From Taxillus chinensis (lineage: Eukaryota; Streptophyta; Magnoliopsida; Santalales; Loranthaceae), in the NCBI GenBank assembly GCA_023512835.1, contig CM042092.1, positions 49,624,900 to 49,688,899 of the forward strand: a DNA stretch of 64,000 bases, written 5' to 3'. The position numbers were made by a program, and so were the translations under genes. Of this stretch, positions 9,588 to 21,111 are shown in pieces. The notes under the pieces are model-generated. The model was not told the origin of the DNA. It saw only the letters and a program-made list of their open reading frames with translations, and made no database searches. Each line of letters begins with the position of its first letter. The stretch's first letter is position 1.

Positions 9588-10768
9588 TGATGGTCCCTTA
9601 AAGCCTAGAGGAGGGTGAATAGGCTCTTATCGAAACTCTTTTGATTCTCTTATGACACAACACTTATCTAGTTAAGTGATAGAATCAACTGAGGAAGATA
9701 ACCAGGATAGTGGAAGTATTTTGTTTTATTATCAAAAGAAAAATACAACAAAATAGAAGCAAGACTCTTTTACACTCGTTTACAAAAGGATTCACACACT
9801 AGCCTACATTATGTCTTTGAACTCTTGTGCATACACAGGGGTTGATTCAGGCTCGCTCGCACTCTACATTTTCAAATGTACAAGTATGAATATTTATAAA
9901 AACATTCCTAAGAGATAACCTTGGAACTTGTAGTTCGGAATGCGTTCAGCACTAACTATTCCTCGGTAATCTCTTTGCCTTGACTGTTGTGGTTTGTAGA
10001 GATCAAGATCTTGGGTTTGAAGAGTATAAGTGCCTTTGTGAGTTCCCAAGTATAATTAAAGTTGTGTCCACATATCCGGGTGATCCACGTGTAAGATTCT
10101 TCAGGTTCTCAACGAGTTTGTCTTACATCGGGACACCACGAGCTGATAACTTTAAATGCGGTAAGTTGAAGTAGCATCTTCTTGGTCCAGTGTAATTTTC
10201 CTTACTCCGTTGCTAATGAAGCTCGGAACCTTACTCCGTGTCAGTGGTTGCTTACTCCGTATCTATTTGGTACTGGAATCCTTAGTCCGTGTCGTGCTTC
10301 CTTACTCCGTGTGAATGAGAAGGCCGGAGTGCTTATTCCGTATCAGCGCTTTCTTACTTCGCATGTAAGTTCCTTACTCCGTACGAGTTTCTTACTCCGT
10401 GCGAGTTTAAAGGATCGGATGGCTTACTCCGTACTAGCATATCCTTACTCCGCATGAGTGAGTGGTCCAAATTCCTTACTCCGCATCTGGTTTCCTTACT
10501 CCGTGCGAATAAAGACTCAGGTCCTTATTCCGCATCAGTACTTCCTTACTCCGTATGTATGGGGGACTTGGTTATTTACCAAGTGTTTGACGACACTCAC
10601 TCTCGTTCGGATCAGGATTATGTATCCTGTCCTTAGCTTTGCTCTTACGAGTGTATCTCCGGATTAATAACATATCTTCTGCAATGATTAAAGGCAAAAC
10701 ACAAAAGATCTCAAATCAAATTACATAAGGCTTTATCAGCATTATCCAAATTTGGGCTTGATCCAACA
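9588..10768 (-). mobile_element. Copia-1 3' LTR
   Basis: 1181 bp; on the element strand it starts TGTTGGATCAAGCCC and ends GGGACCATCA. A TATA box (TATAAATA on the minus strand) is at 9891-9898, giving about 870 bp of U3. The purine-rich tract just upstream on the element strand reads TTGGGGTAGAT. It is close in sequence to the 5' LTR at 21112-22281. Confidence 0.92.
10195..10560 (-). repeat. CTTACTCCG array in Copia-1 3' LTR U3
   Basis: Some 15-20 irregularly spaced copies of CCTTACTCCG or close variants (CGGAGTAAGG on the element strand), about 10-40 bp apart. The array lies roughly 300-670 bp upstream of the TATA box. It also occurs in the 5' LTR (21722-22070), Copia-3 (53756-54290) and Copia-4 (54525-54970). 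Confidence 0.9.
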
Positions 10769-11239
10769 ATCTACCCCAATTATGGATATGCCCAAACCCT
10801 TTGTAATCTGATCCGGTAAGCGCGCAAAAGATAACATACGAATACACATCATAGCCATTTTCATTTATCAGCAACAGAATATAATTCAGCCTTTATACAA
10901 GATTTTCACTAAGGTACATAAGGCTTACTATACTTGAAGATCATTGTTCTTGCTTTCTCTCAAAGCTCCATTGTATGCTTCATCGAATAAGTGGTGTGTT
11001 GGCTCCAAGATTTGTCCACACTTAAGAATGACTTGATGAAGTAATCAGACAAAGTCCCCAGCTATCTCCATCCTGGCCGTTCTGGCACTTGCTTCTTGCC
11101 CCGGAATGTCGCCTTGACTTCTCGGTTGGACTCAAAGGAGTGATGCCCAACTTTTCATATAATCCGTCTTTCTTCATAGCTTCATTCAACCTGGAGACAC
11201 AGTGGTTCCCATTGATTCTTTCTTACATCGCTCTATAAC
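10769..11239 (-). other. Copia-1 region between extra ORF and 3' LTR
   Basis: About 470 bp with no coding signal that I can recognise. It ends at the purine-rich PPT next to the 3' LTR. Confidence 0.6.
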
Positions 11240-12582
11240 CTGATGAGAATCAATCGAATCATCTGTTTGGACCGAATCATGAAGACGGCCATCATGAAAT
11301 GTGGCGACATGATCCGGTACGGAATGAGAATAATTGAGAGAGTTCTCCATGGCTTGCTATCCTCGGCAGTTCCGTCGATAAAGGATTGAATGATATCTAC
11401 ACTTGGGAAGATAGCCCTCATTCCGGCACGGCGCGAACTTCAAACAAGTGGTCGTCCTTGTACGAGAGATGGAAACAGCTTCATCTCCATTTTAGCAGCC
11501 CTAGAGAAGTTGTCAATGTCGTCTGTTGTAAAGAGGCCTTTCTCCGAACAAAGGGTTTGAATATCGTCCGGGGAGAAGGGGGTACAGGTCAGAGAGACAT
11601 CTTCTCTCGGCGGCAAGACGCAGCATAGGAAATCATTGCCTTACGCACGCTTCCGTCCGCATCAAGAGGGTCACACGAGCATATGATGGGAGGAAGGTGT
11701 CAGCTGCGGATGGAGAGGATGGAGGAAGAGCTGCACTCAAGGAGCTTGGTCGAGAGAAGCGGCTATGTTTGGGGATTTGAACTCCCTAAAGCAATGAAGA
11801 GGCAGGCCGCTTCTTAGCATGAGTGGAGGAATGTGATGCGGGAGGAGTAGAAGGATCGGATGACACACTCTCCTCCGGTTTGGCAGATCGCCGAGGAGCA
11901 ATGGGAGGGCGAGCCATCGTGTGCGCCAGGTCCGCGAAGGAGGTAGACAAGGAGTGGACGGACGAGGCGACTAGGTCCATCTTCTGTTCCATGGACGTGG
12001 AGGAGTCGGTGAGGGCGGAGAGGAGTTGGGCGCTAAGAGCATCAACCTTGGCGGCGATGGCGGATATTTGGGCGCTATGAGCTTGGGCATGGCAGTCCAG
12101 CTGGGCGGAGAGCACAGCGTCGGAGTGGACCGTGCCAAAAGAAGCACGCCCAAGGGCCAACTCTGGAGCTTTGGAGGACTCCCCCGCATGAATAGGAGCA
12201 GGAGTGCGGCTGGGTAGAGGAGTCCACAGGGAGTATCAGCAGCAGCGGCGAAGGGGCATCCGGAGCGATAGAGGCATCCGGAGTAGTAGAGGCATCCGGA
12301 GTAGCGGACCCGCTTTGACCAGGATAGGTCAACAACGGGAATGGCGACAGCGAGGAGAAGAAGGTCTAGCCTTAGCAGGGGAAGGACTCCGTGCGGCATG
12401 GACCGGGCTGGAGGGGTTAGGGAACGGCACATCTAGAATGGAGGCCGGCGTAAGAAAGCCTTCGTCCAAATTCCAGATGATCATGGTCTCCAGAGATTGG
12501 GTATGGTGAGTGTAAAACACCCGGAGATCGGTGTCGGGAATGGAGGCGGTGTGGGCAAGGCTGAAACGGAGCCAAAGGTCCG
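11240..12582 (-). pseudogene. extra post-pol ORF of Copia-1, C-terminal half (frameshifted)
   Basis: Continues the ORF of 12583-13857 through at least two frame changes. Open pieces are 12329-12742, 11971-12432 and 11786-12160, with a C-terminal remnant near 11300-11420. The pieces are rich in Pro, Ala and Ser and include short repeats of PDAS type (near 12260-12310). The 11786-12160 piece has a helix-like run from AKVDALSAQLLSAL to SMEQKMDLVASSVHSL with regular hydrophobic spacing, a possible coiled coil. A matching run occurs in Copia-4 near 63250-63400, so this half is part of the family ORF and not chance. Function unknown; it corresponds in position to the env-like ORF described in Sireviruses. 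Confidence 0.65.
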
Positions 12583-13857
12583 TTAAGGTGTCGGCGGAGA
12601 GATGGTCAAGGTAGGCTCGGGGTTGAGGTAGGGGGAGGCAAAGGAGCTTCGGAATAGATTCCGGGACATTAGTAATGGCGGCAGCAACGGCGGTATCAAC
12701 CGCGGCAGCAACGGCGGAAGTGGAGGGAGTGGGAACATCCACGGCGAAGGGGCCGAGGAAACAGCTTTAGGGACACTTGGCTGAGATGGCCCCGCAACCT
12801 CGGAGGGTTCGGCACCGGACGTTGTCTTTGGGAGGCTCGAGAAATGGAGGGGCAGGGAACGGACCGAATCCGGGAGGATCGGTGAGCAGGCCGACGTCGG
12901 GGGGCATGGGCTGTCGGAGGGGTCACCACCGTAACGCCTTGTTGTTCCGTGGCAAGGAGAAGGTGGAGAGCTGCGAGAGGGACGGCGGGCCGTCATATTC
13001 CCATCAGGCGTAAGATGGCGAAGGTAATAAGCCGGAGGAAATGGAACAGCATCATAGCGGGCGAAATGGTCCGGATGAAGATGCCGGAAGACAATGCTTA
13101 GAATGCGCCCGAAGGAATGGTTCTTGGGTCCACTCTGCAGCAGTCGGAACAAAAACGTCCCCCACTCCATCGGAAGACCTTCGAAAACGCCGTACATGGC
13201 CAGAAGAAGATCGTACGGAACAGAGTCCAGAGCAGAAGTGCGAGCCAGTAAACATCGACTCAGTATGATCGCAATACAGTGATAGCGACCTTGGAAGGAC
13301 TTCACCTTATATTCCTTGCCTTTATAGGTGCAATCCATAGAAGCCGCCATGGGATCGGCATCGGGGCGCTGTGGTTCACCGGGGGGAAGATTGAGAGCAG
13401 CGCGGAGAACAGCGGGGGTGATTAGGATGGATTCACCGCGAATAGAGGAGATGATGGAGTTGGTGGTACAGCGGATCCGTTGGTAGAACTCGAGAATGTC
13501 ATCTATAAGAAGATCGACAGGATTGAAGATTAAGTTGAGTATGCGAGAGGCTTCTAGAAGAGGGCAAAGATGGAAAAACCAGTCCGGAGGGTTGGAGACA
13601 ATGCTCCAATCGACCGGATGGCCTGGATTGACGCCAGGAAAGAGAGGTTTTGGGTGTGATTGTAGATGAAAGTTGAAGGGCGAGAGGGAAGGCGAGGTCT
13701 TGGGGATTGAAGGAGCAATGAGAGTTTTAGGGATTTGAAAAGGGTAACACTCGTGCTTTGCAGGAATGACCGAATATATAAGACCGAGTTCGTGAATGTC
13801 GGCGGGTCTAGGAATTTGGCGAGTGAAACAAGAAACCGCTTGACGGGCTGATGTCAT
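12583..13857 (-). CDS. extra post-pol ORF of Copia-1, N-terminal half (env-like position, function unknown)
   Basis: 424 codons, the longest open frame in the window, lying between pol and the 3' LTR. The N-terminal 110 residues have a Pro/Ser-rich stretch. A compact part follows at about residues 110-275, with PVDLLIDDILEFYQRI, IRGESILITPAVLRAALNLP and YDLLLAMYGVFEGLP. From about residue 290 it is very rich in Pro and Ser, and the end has the run LPPLPPLLPRLIPPLLPPLL. No signal peptide or clear membrane helix is visible. The middle part resembles, from memory of the pattern, the 'putative plant transposon protein' domain found in plant retrotransposon ORFs; this needs a profile search. The frame shifts near its end into the downstream pieces. 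Copia-4 holds a decayed homologue (62524-64000) that lacks the compact middle. Confidence 0.7.
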   Translation of the reverse strand: MTSARQAVSCFTRQIPRPADIHELGLIYSVIPAKHECYPFQIPKTLIAPSIPKTSPSLSPFNFHLQSHPKPLFPGVNPGHPVDWSIVSNPPDWFFHLCPLLEASRILNLIFNPVDLLIDDILEFYQRIRCTTNSIISSIRGESILITPAVLRAALNLPPGEPQRPDADPMAASMDCTYKGKEYKVKSFQGRYHCIAIILSRCLLARTSALDSVPYDLLLAMYGVFEGLPMEWGTFLFRLLQSGPKNHSFGRILSIVFRHLHPDHFARYDAVPFPPAYYLRHLTPDGNMTARRPSRSSPPSPCHGTTRRYGGDPSDSPCPPTSACSPILPDSVRSLPLHFSSLPKTTSGAEPSEVAGPSQPSVPKAVSSAPSPWMFPLPPLPPLLPRLIPPLLPPLLMSRNLFRSSFASPYLNPEPTLTISPPTP

Positions 13858-15356
13858 TAGTCTTGATATCGGTGTGCCTCCGAATTAAAAGATGACGTGG
13901 AGACGGCATGACCAAGTAAGGGTAACATTGTTTGCCTTCCTGGGGAAGTGTGTGCATCCCGAGACATGCATTCAATGAATCATCATTATTCCTCCTCAAA
14001 AGCACGCGATATATAATAAGACATGGATTGTCGCAATTTGACGGTGTTAGGAGTCCAGGAGGAATGAACCGACAATCATCCGGAATCAACGATAGTCGAG
14101 TGACGAGTATCCGAATGAAAAGTAGACCGTGTTCGTAGTAACAGAGTGAGGTGAGAGAGAAGTAGATTCCTTTCTTGTCAATAAGTCGAAGAGAAGAGAA
14201 GTACCATAACACTTCAAATCCAAGACTATGGACTAGATTTATCGATAAGGTTGCAAAGAAAATCTAAACCTGTAGCTTCACAAAAAAATAAACTAAAAGT
14301 ACAAAAGCTTAACAGGCAAGGATTAGTACGGATAGGAGAAAATAGTCAGTGAAGAGCTATATAATCCGAACTAATGAGAAGCAGAACTTATGCATTACAA
14401 AGAATGAAATAGACATATACATACTAGAGAATGATCAATGTGACTGAATCAGCGCATATGTCAGATAATAAATACACAAGTTCATATAGGTCAACATAGC
14501 GAAACTGTCCTGCTGAACGACGTAGCTAAGATTAATTAAAAATCATATGATTTGACCAAACTAGGATTCATGAGTGAAAAATGAGGAAGCGGACACATGT
14601 CAAAAGCAAGCAGTTGATTATTCGATTAAAATGAGTGGTTGAAGAAAAAAAACATCCAAGCATGCCTCAGTCTGTTTCAACAACGCATGTCCATCGGATC
14701 CGGAAGTAAAGGTTTAAAGGAGGGAGTATTCGAGACATATTAGGGGGTTATTACTGAGGTAATAGATGAAGCTTAGGCTCCCCCGTAGATCATTCGATCC
14801 TCTCAATGAAAGGCTCCCCCTCGAATAGACAGCCAGGAAAGAGGTCATAAGACATATACGGGGGGTATTACTCAAATAATTTATAAAGCATTTTCTCCCC
14901 TGTAGATTGTGCAATCCTCTCGGTAGACCTTTCCGACTTAAAGAAATTCAGCACTGTCTATCTTTTTAGGAAACTATACTTCAGAAGCTGATCAGACTGC
15001 GATTGTGTATTCATCCACCAGGCATTCCGAGCTAACCCATTTCATTTCTTCAACTATACATGTTAATAGAGTAATTTAAATGAACAGGCATTTGTCATGT
15101 GGTGATAAGTGGAAATTAAGATCATGAAACCAAAATGAGGTTAATCATATAAACTTTAATCATGTTTGCTTAAACGACTTCGATCGGGAAACGCAAGCAT
15201 CCTCCCATTATGAAGTTGATATCAATATCAGAAGCATGAAGCACGTTAAACAGTAAGTATGATCAACATTAAGATCAGTATGTATCTACTACTATCAATA
15301 AAAGCACAATGCATGTTTTGAAAGTAAGTATCTTGTTGGGTAATTTAAATGTGAAA
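13858..15356 (-). other. Copia-1 spacer between pol and extra ORF
   Basis: 1.5 kb without an intact gene. On the element strand it holds several short G-rich purine runs close to pol (near 14740-14900), similar to those in Copia-4 at 61490-61620 and Copia-3 near 36060-36260. Multiple PPT-like motifs are described for Sireviruses. A 134-codon frame (13808-14212) overlaps the start of the extra ORF and has no recognised domain. Confidence 0.6.
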
Positions 15357-18300
15357 CTATGCAGAGAAGTCAAGCATACCTAATCGGAAGAGTAGTTTAG
15401 AGAATCTTGCATCGGGTAGGGGCTTTGTAAGTATGTCTGCGAGTTGATCTTCAAGTAGCAACATGTTCCAGTGAGATGTGACTTTTGAGAACATGGTCGC
15501 GTATGAAGTGATACCTGACCTCAATATGCTTCGTCTTAGGGTGCATGACGGGATTGTTGCTGATAGCAATTACGCTAGTGTTGTCGCAAGAGAGTGGAAT
15601 AGATGACATGTTGAAACCGTAGTCGGTAAGTTGACTTTGTATCTAGAGTAGCCGTGCGCAAAGCAACTCCCAGCGACTATATATTCCACCTTAGCAGTAG
15701 AGGTTGATACGAATTCCGCTTCTTACTGAACCATGGAATTAATCTATTTCCAGGAAAGCGACACGTACCACTTATGCTTTTCTGTCGATGCGACACCCGG
15801 TGAAGTCAGCATCAGAGTATCCGGATAAGGTGAAGTTGGACTCTTTTGGGTACCGAGTCCCAAATTCATCGTTCCCTTGAGATACCTTAATATCCGTTTA
15901 ACATGAAGCATATGTGACTCCTTAAGATTCGCCTGATATCGTGCACAGATACAAGTTACAAACATAATATACTGGGTGACTTCTTTGTAAGATACGGACA
16001 AGGATCCTATCATCCCCTCGTAGTCAGTCACATTTACCGATATTCCATCCACATCAGGATCTAACTTGGCACCGACTGGCATGGGAGTTTTGACGGGAGA
16101 TGAACCTTCCATACCAAACTTCTTAATAAGATCGCGAGTGTACTTAGCTTGATTAATGAAGATTCCTTCCTTCAATTGTTTAACTTCTAATCCAAGGAAA
16201 TAGGACAGTTCTCCCATCATGCTCATCTCAAACTTGCCTGTCATCAACTTTGCAAACTCTTCACAAAGCTTCGGATTTGTTGATCCGAAAATGATATCAT
16301 CCACATATATCCGTACGATTAGAGTGTGTCCTTTCTCTTTTCGTAGAAATAAGCTGGTGTCTATCTTCCCTTTTTGGAAGTTGTGAGCAAGTAGGAATTA
16401 TGACGAGTGTGTTGTACCAGGCTCTTGGAGCTTGCTTAAACCATATAAAGCTTTTCGAAGCTTGTAGACTAGATGTCCTGCCTTAGGTTCAATGAAACCG
16501 GGAGGTTATTCAACGTACACCTCCTCTTGAAGATCTCCATTCAGGAATGCGCTCTTGACGTCTATTTGATAAACTATGAAGTTTTCATATGAAGCATACG
16601 CCAGAAACATTCGGATTGCCTGAAGTCTTGCTACCGGAGCAAAGGTCTCATCATAGTCTATTCCTTCTTCTTAACGATATCCTTTGGCTACCAGTCTGGC
16701 TTTGTTGCGGATTACTATTCCATCCGTAGCAAGCTTGTTCCGGAACACCCATTTAACTCCAATGACTTGCTGAGACTTAGACCTTGGTACTAGAGTCCAC
16801 ACATTATTTCTCTTAAATTGATTCAGCTCTTCTTGCATGGCTTCTATCCAATTCGAATCCTGAAGAGCTTCATCTACCACCTTTGGTTCTATTTGAGATA
16901 GAAAACACGAGTAAAGACACATGTTGAAAGTGGCCGCTCTTGTTCTTACACCAGCAGTAGGATCACCAATCACTTGATCCGAGGGGATGGTTTTGGGTCC
17001 ATATGTAATTCTCGTGCATGTGACGGTTGATCTTGAATAATTTGAAGCTCTGCCTGGATTAGGTGGTTCAAGTATATCTACTGGTTGAGCTTCTTCCGGA
17101 TCAGATGTTTCCGTATTAGAAGGTACGGTAGAACTAGGTGGTTCTTCAACCTGTTTCTTTTAGTGTTAACCGGTCCGGACGGGCTTGAAGGTGCTCCGGA
17201 ATTTCGGGTATCCGAAGGAGTATGTCCGGAGCTTAATGGTACTCCTGAGTCCGAATCATCCATAGCATCATCCATATAATTTCTTTGTGCCTCGCTGATG
17301 CCACGTGGTTGGTCAGAATGTGTAATAGGAACATTCATAAACTTCGAATAGTCGATGTTGCTGTCCGGGACCTCTACATTAGAACTTGAAGAAGCAACTT
17401 TTGACCAATCAAGATTAGTTTCATCAAAGGTCACATGGATAGATTCTTCAACTTTAAAAAGTTTTCTATTGAAGACCCGATAAGCCTTGCTATGTAATGA
17501 GTACCCGACAAAAATCCCATCATCAGATTTTGGTTCAAATTTATTTCGGGTTTCTTTGCCATTTATCAATATATAGCAAGTACACCCAAAAGCTCTGAAA
17601 TGTGAAATTGAAGGCTTTCGTCCTCTCCACATCTCATAGGGTGTTTTCATGGTAGATTTATTTATTAGAGTTCTATTCTGAACATAGCAGGCAGTGGACA
17701 CAGCTTCAGCCCATAGACTGAGAGGAAGCGTTGCCCCTGCTAACATAGATCTGCCAGCCTCGACTAAAGTACGATTCTTGCACTCGGCTACCCCATTTTG
17801 TTGTGGAGTTCAGGCGCAGAGAAGTCATCTTTGAATGCCCTGTTCGGAACAATATGATCTCATATCCGAAAAATCAAATTCCGTACCATGATCACTCCCG
17901 ATGCACTTTATGCTCGAGTCCTTGTGAGTTGCTTATCCAGTTGAAAAGATCTATAAGATGCTCAAAAGTTTGATCCTTTGATTTCAGGAACATCACCCAT
18001 GTGTATTTGGTGAAATCATCGATAATCACAAGGGTATATCTGCACTTTGACCCAGTAAAGGAACAGAAATAGGACCACGGAGGTCCATATGAAGAAGTTG
18101 TAGAGGTGCGGTTATTGAATTAACCGATTTGCTCTTAAAGATATGTTTGGTCTGTTTGCCAAGTTGGCATTCTCGACGAGAGTGTGTCTCGTAGTATTTG
18201 AGTTTAGGTAGACCAGTGACAAGATCAAATGACGCTAACTTAGACAATGTCTTAAAGTTTAAATGTGCGCATCGCTTGTGCCATAACCAACTATCTTCAT

Positions 18301-18760
18301 CTGAATCTTTAGTGAGGAAGCATACAGGGTCAGAAGAATTATTTCTTAAGACCACTGAGTATATGTCCCCATCTCTTGATCCGGATAACTTAACATCTCC
18401 GGATAAGTTTTCCATTACTGTACAAGTGTTGGACATAAAGGAAACAGTAAATCCTTTATCACATAAATTACTGACACTTAGCAAATTATGCATCAAACCT
18501 TCGACTAGTGCAACTCTAGTGATTGATACACGGCCGTTGGTTAAAGTGCCATACCCGACGGTCTTTCCTTTCTTTGTTGTCACCATATGAAACGGATTGA
18601 CCTCGTTTTTCATTAACTTGTACAAGCGGTCGATCACCCGTCATATGTTTGGAGCCTCCATTATCGAGGATCCACTTGCTTTGATTGATCTTTAACTTCA
18701 AGTGATCCGGCGGTGCATTCCGGAGATGCTCCTGAAAGACAACAGTTTACAATTTTGGTG
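15357..18760 (-). pseudogene. pol: Copia-1 pol: protease, integrase, RT, RNase H
   Basis: Read on the minus strand in copia order. Protease: ILDNGGSKHMTGD with the catalytic Asp at 18657-18665; DNG in place of DSG is shared with Copia-3. Pre-integrase zinc region: SWLWHKRCAHLNFKTLSKL with CQLGKQ downstream (18026-18637). Integrase core with HMDLRGP and SDHGTEF, then the C-terminal part PLSLWAEAVSTACYVQNRT (17078-17746). RT from 16973, with EALQDSNWIEAMQEELNQF and the YVDD motif intact at 16296-16307. RNase H ends with LFRLGMLDFSA before a stop at 15357-15359. Frames change near 17815, 16990, 16670 and 15740, and stops occur, so no polyprotein can be made. Host integration and reverse transcription would be its roles if intact. 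Confidence 0.88.
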
Positions 18761-21050
18761 CCCAAACTTGTTTCAGGCGGTTAGAAAGAAGACTGATAAT
18801 GTCAACGATTCCGGATTTCACTTTGCTAGGACTTTTAGCTCTCCAAGTTAACTTTAATTTGTTAGTTTCAATTTGCTTCTTTTATTTGGGTTATCTTGGG
18901 AGAGATACTCCTTTGAGGTTTAGATTTTGTTTGCTCGAAGAACCCTTTTTATTGAACTGATCTTTATTGGTACGGATTTGATTACAAAGCTAGTTATCGG
19001 ATAAACTCCAACATTCATAGTGATAATGACCTATTTCCCTACGGATGGAGCAGACACTATAATGCGGAGTATAGACAGGGGATACAAGTCTCTTAGATTT
19101 TACGGACTTTCTACTCTGTTCCTTGTGGCCTAATCCATTGAGTTTGGGTTACGCGCTCTTGGCCCTAGATGCGTCGGCCTTGGGCTTTCCTTTCTTTTTG
19201 GGTCTTATAGTTTTGGCTTTAACTGCAGCAGCCTTCCCTTCATCATTAGTTACGGGTACTACTGCTTCGGGAAGTGCAGTAACAGCCTCGACTCCACAGT
19301 CATAAACTATGGTGCCACCTGAAATGAAACCATCCGATGGTTTAGACGTACTAACAGGATATAAGTTGGTTAGTTTTGGAGTGAAATCCGAAGGACACTC
19401 AGTAGCTTGAGCATTGGAGGTTGATGATTCGGAGCGTAGGCCAGGTTTGACTCGAATATTATCCGGATCAGTCCTAAATGAAGAGGCTATTTCCCCGGAT
19501 TGAAGCCACTTACGATTTATTTCCTTTTCTTGTTCAAGTTCATTCTCGAGTCTTTTTACAATAACTTTTAGGCCTGAGAGAGTGGTATTTAGCGAGATGA
19601 TTTTCAGCCCTTAGATCGTGATACCAAGCTTCTTTTCCTCTCGAAGTCAACTATGTCTATTTCAAGTCTAGTAATAGTAAATTCAAGACGTTTATTCTGA
19701 CTTTCCATATCTTTGTACATTTGAGTAATTATTAGTCTCTCATTCTTTTCATGATCACATTCAGTAATAAGAGATTCTATTTTACTCATGAGTTCAGAGA
19801 TAGAAGGTACCTCAGTATTTTCCATGAGGCAGACGTTCGGCTTAGGAGTTGGCTCATCATCCGAGGATTCCTCCTCTTCTTCTGAGCCACTGATGTACTT
19901 TGTCATGAACGCCTTCCTCTTGTTCTTGGTGTTGTCTGAGGTGGTACGTCGAGGAGTAACCTTGTCACTTTTCTCTGCTGTCTTAGATTTGGATCTGCAT
20001 TCCTTGGCCTAGTGACCGGGTTTCCCACAATTAAAGCATTCTTGGGAGCTCAACTCCGATCGCTCCTTCCTCTGGATGATGAGGGGCCTCTTCTAAATCC
20101 TTTTCTACTTTTCCGAAGGAATCGTTCAAAGGATTTGACAAGAAGAGCTATTTCCTCTTCTGCGTCTGAGTCACAATTCTCTAACTCATCCGTATCATCC
20201 TCTTGATGATTACTGGAGCATTCCGTAGCTTTGAGGGCTACCCCTTTTTCTTTCCGAGCTATTTTCTCATCACGGTCAGTGTATCTGAATCTGACCTCAT
20301 GCGTCCGAAGCTCTCCGTATATTTCTTCAAGGGCAGTAAATGGCCAGTTTTTGTCAGCTTGCATCTGGAGCTGCTTGGAGTAGTAGCAATCCGGCAGGGA
20401 TCGAAAGAACTTGTCATTGATTTGAGACTGAGTGTAGTGTTCATTGATAGTTTTTAGCTCTAGAATGAGCTTGCCGAATCTCCGATAGATGCTCTTAAGG
20501 GATTCGCCAGGTTTGTGATTGAAACTCTCAAAGTTCTGTCTGAGAGCACATATCACGTTTTGCATCTGGGACTGAATCCCCTCATAGAGGATTGTCAGTT
20601 TATCCTAGACAGCTTTTGCTGTCGTGCAGCCCTGGACGTCCGTGAAAGCCTCGGAATCCAAAGACGATGTAATGTAAGCCAGAGCCTTTTTGCTAGCGCA
20701 TTGCCAGGCTCTTTCATCGTTGGTAAGTTCGGCATCCGTCTTTGGCCTTCTAACTCCATGTTCTCCGATAGTCATCGGAATTGGAATCTCCTGATGAAGA
20801 CAGGGCCACATAAGATGATCATGGCATACCATAAACATCTTCATGCGAGCTTTCCATTGGGAGAAAAGCTCAAGTGTGAATTCGGGCGGTTTTGTCGAGT
20901 AAAACCAGAACTCCGTGGTTGAGGAGTGGCGGCAGCAGCGAGGTTGAGGTGGGTCGACGTTTTCCACGCTTTGCTTCGATTCGGGATGGGCTCTTGTGCA
21001 CCTCCGGAGTTAAGGCGAGTGTTGAATAGCATACTGCTTTCTTTGGCCAT
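18761..21050 (-). pseudogene. gag: Copia-1 gag
   Basis: The start codon at 21048-21050 begins MAKESSMLFNTRLNSGG, 47 bp after the primer site; Copia-3 and Copia-4 have the same start. The capsid part is in the frames 20605-20967 and 20050-20565 (AWQCASKKALAYITSSLDSEAF; RRFGKLILELKTINEHYTQSQIND). The zinc knuckle CFNCGKPGH lies near 20000-20050 but has an in-frame stop directly after the His, where Copia-4 has Trp. An acidic segment with SGSEEEEESSDDEPTP and a helical segment follow (19604-19906). Frameshifts separate the pieces. Confidence 0.85.
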
Positions 21051-21097
21051 TCTTGAGAGTGAAAGAGTGGGATCTCTACTTAGAACAAATAGAACGG

Positions 21098-21109
21098 GCT
21101 CTGATACCA
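21098..21109 (-). other. Copia-1 primer binding site (tRNA-iMet type)
   Basis: On the element strand TGGTATCAGAGC, complementary to the 3' end of plant initiator tRNA-Met, lying 2 bp inside the 5' LTR. Confidence 0.93.
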
Positions 21110-21111
21110 CT

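Noticed and set aside
10195..10560. CRISPR-like array
   Set aside because: The unit is 10 bp, spacing is irregular and degenerate, and it lies in a plant LTR.
12204..12509. 101-codon plus-strand frame and others opposite the extra ORF
   Set aside because: Shadow frames of the G/C-rich minus-strand ORF.
18657..18665. DNG instead of DSG read as a dead protease
   Set aside because: The same DNG is in Copia-3, so it is more likely a lineage variant than inactivation.
21098..21109. tRNA-Met gene
   Set aside because: Only the 12-nt primer complement is present; no tRNA body. The same holds for the tRNA-Asp-like sites at 33980 and 35309.
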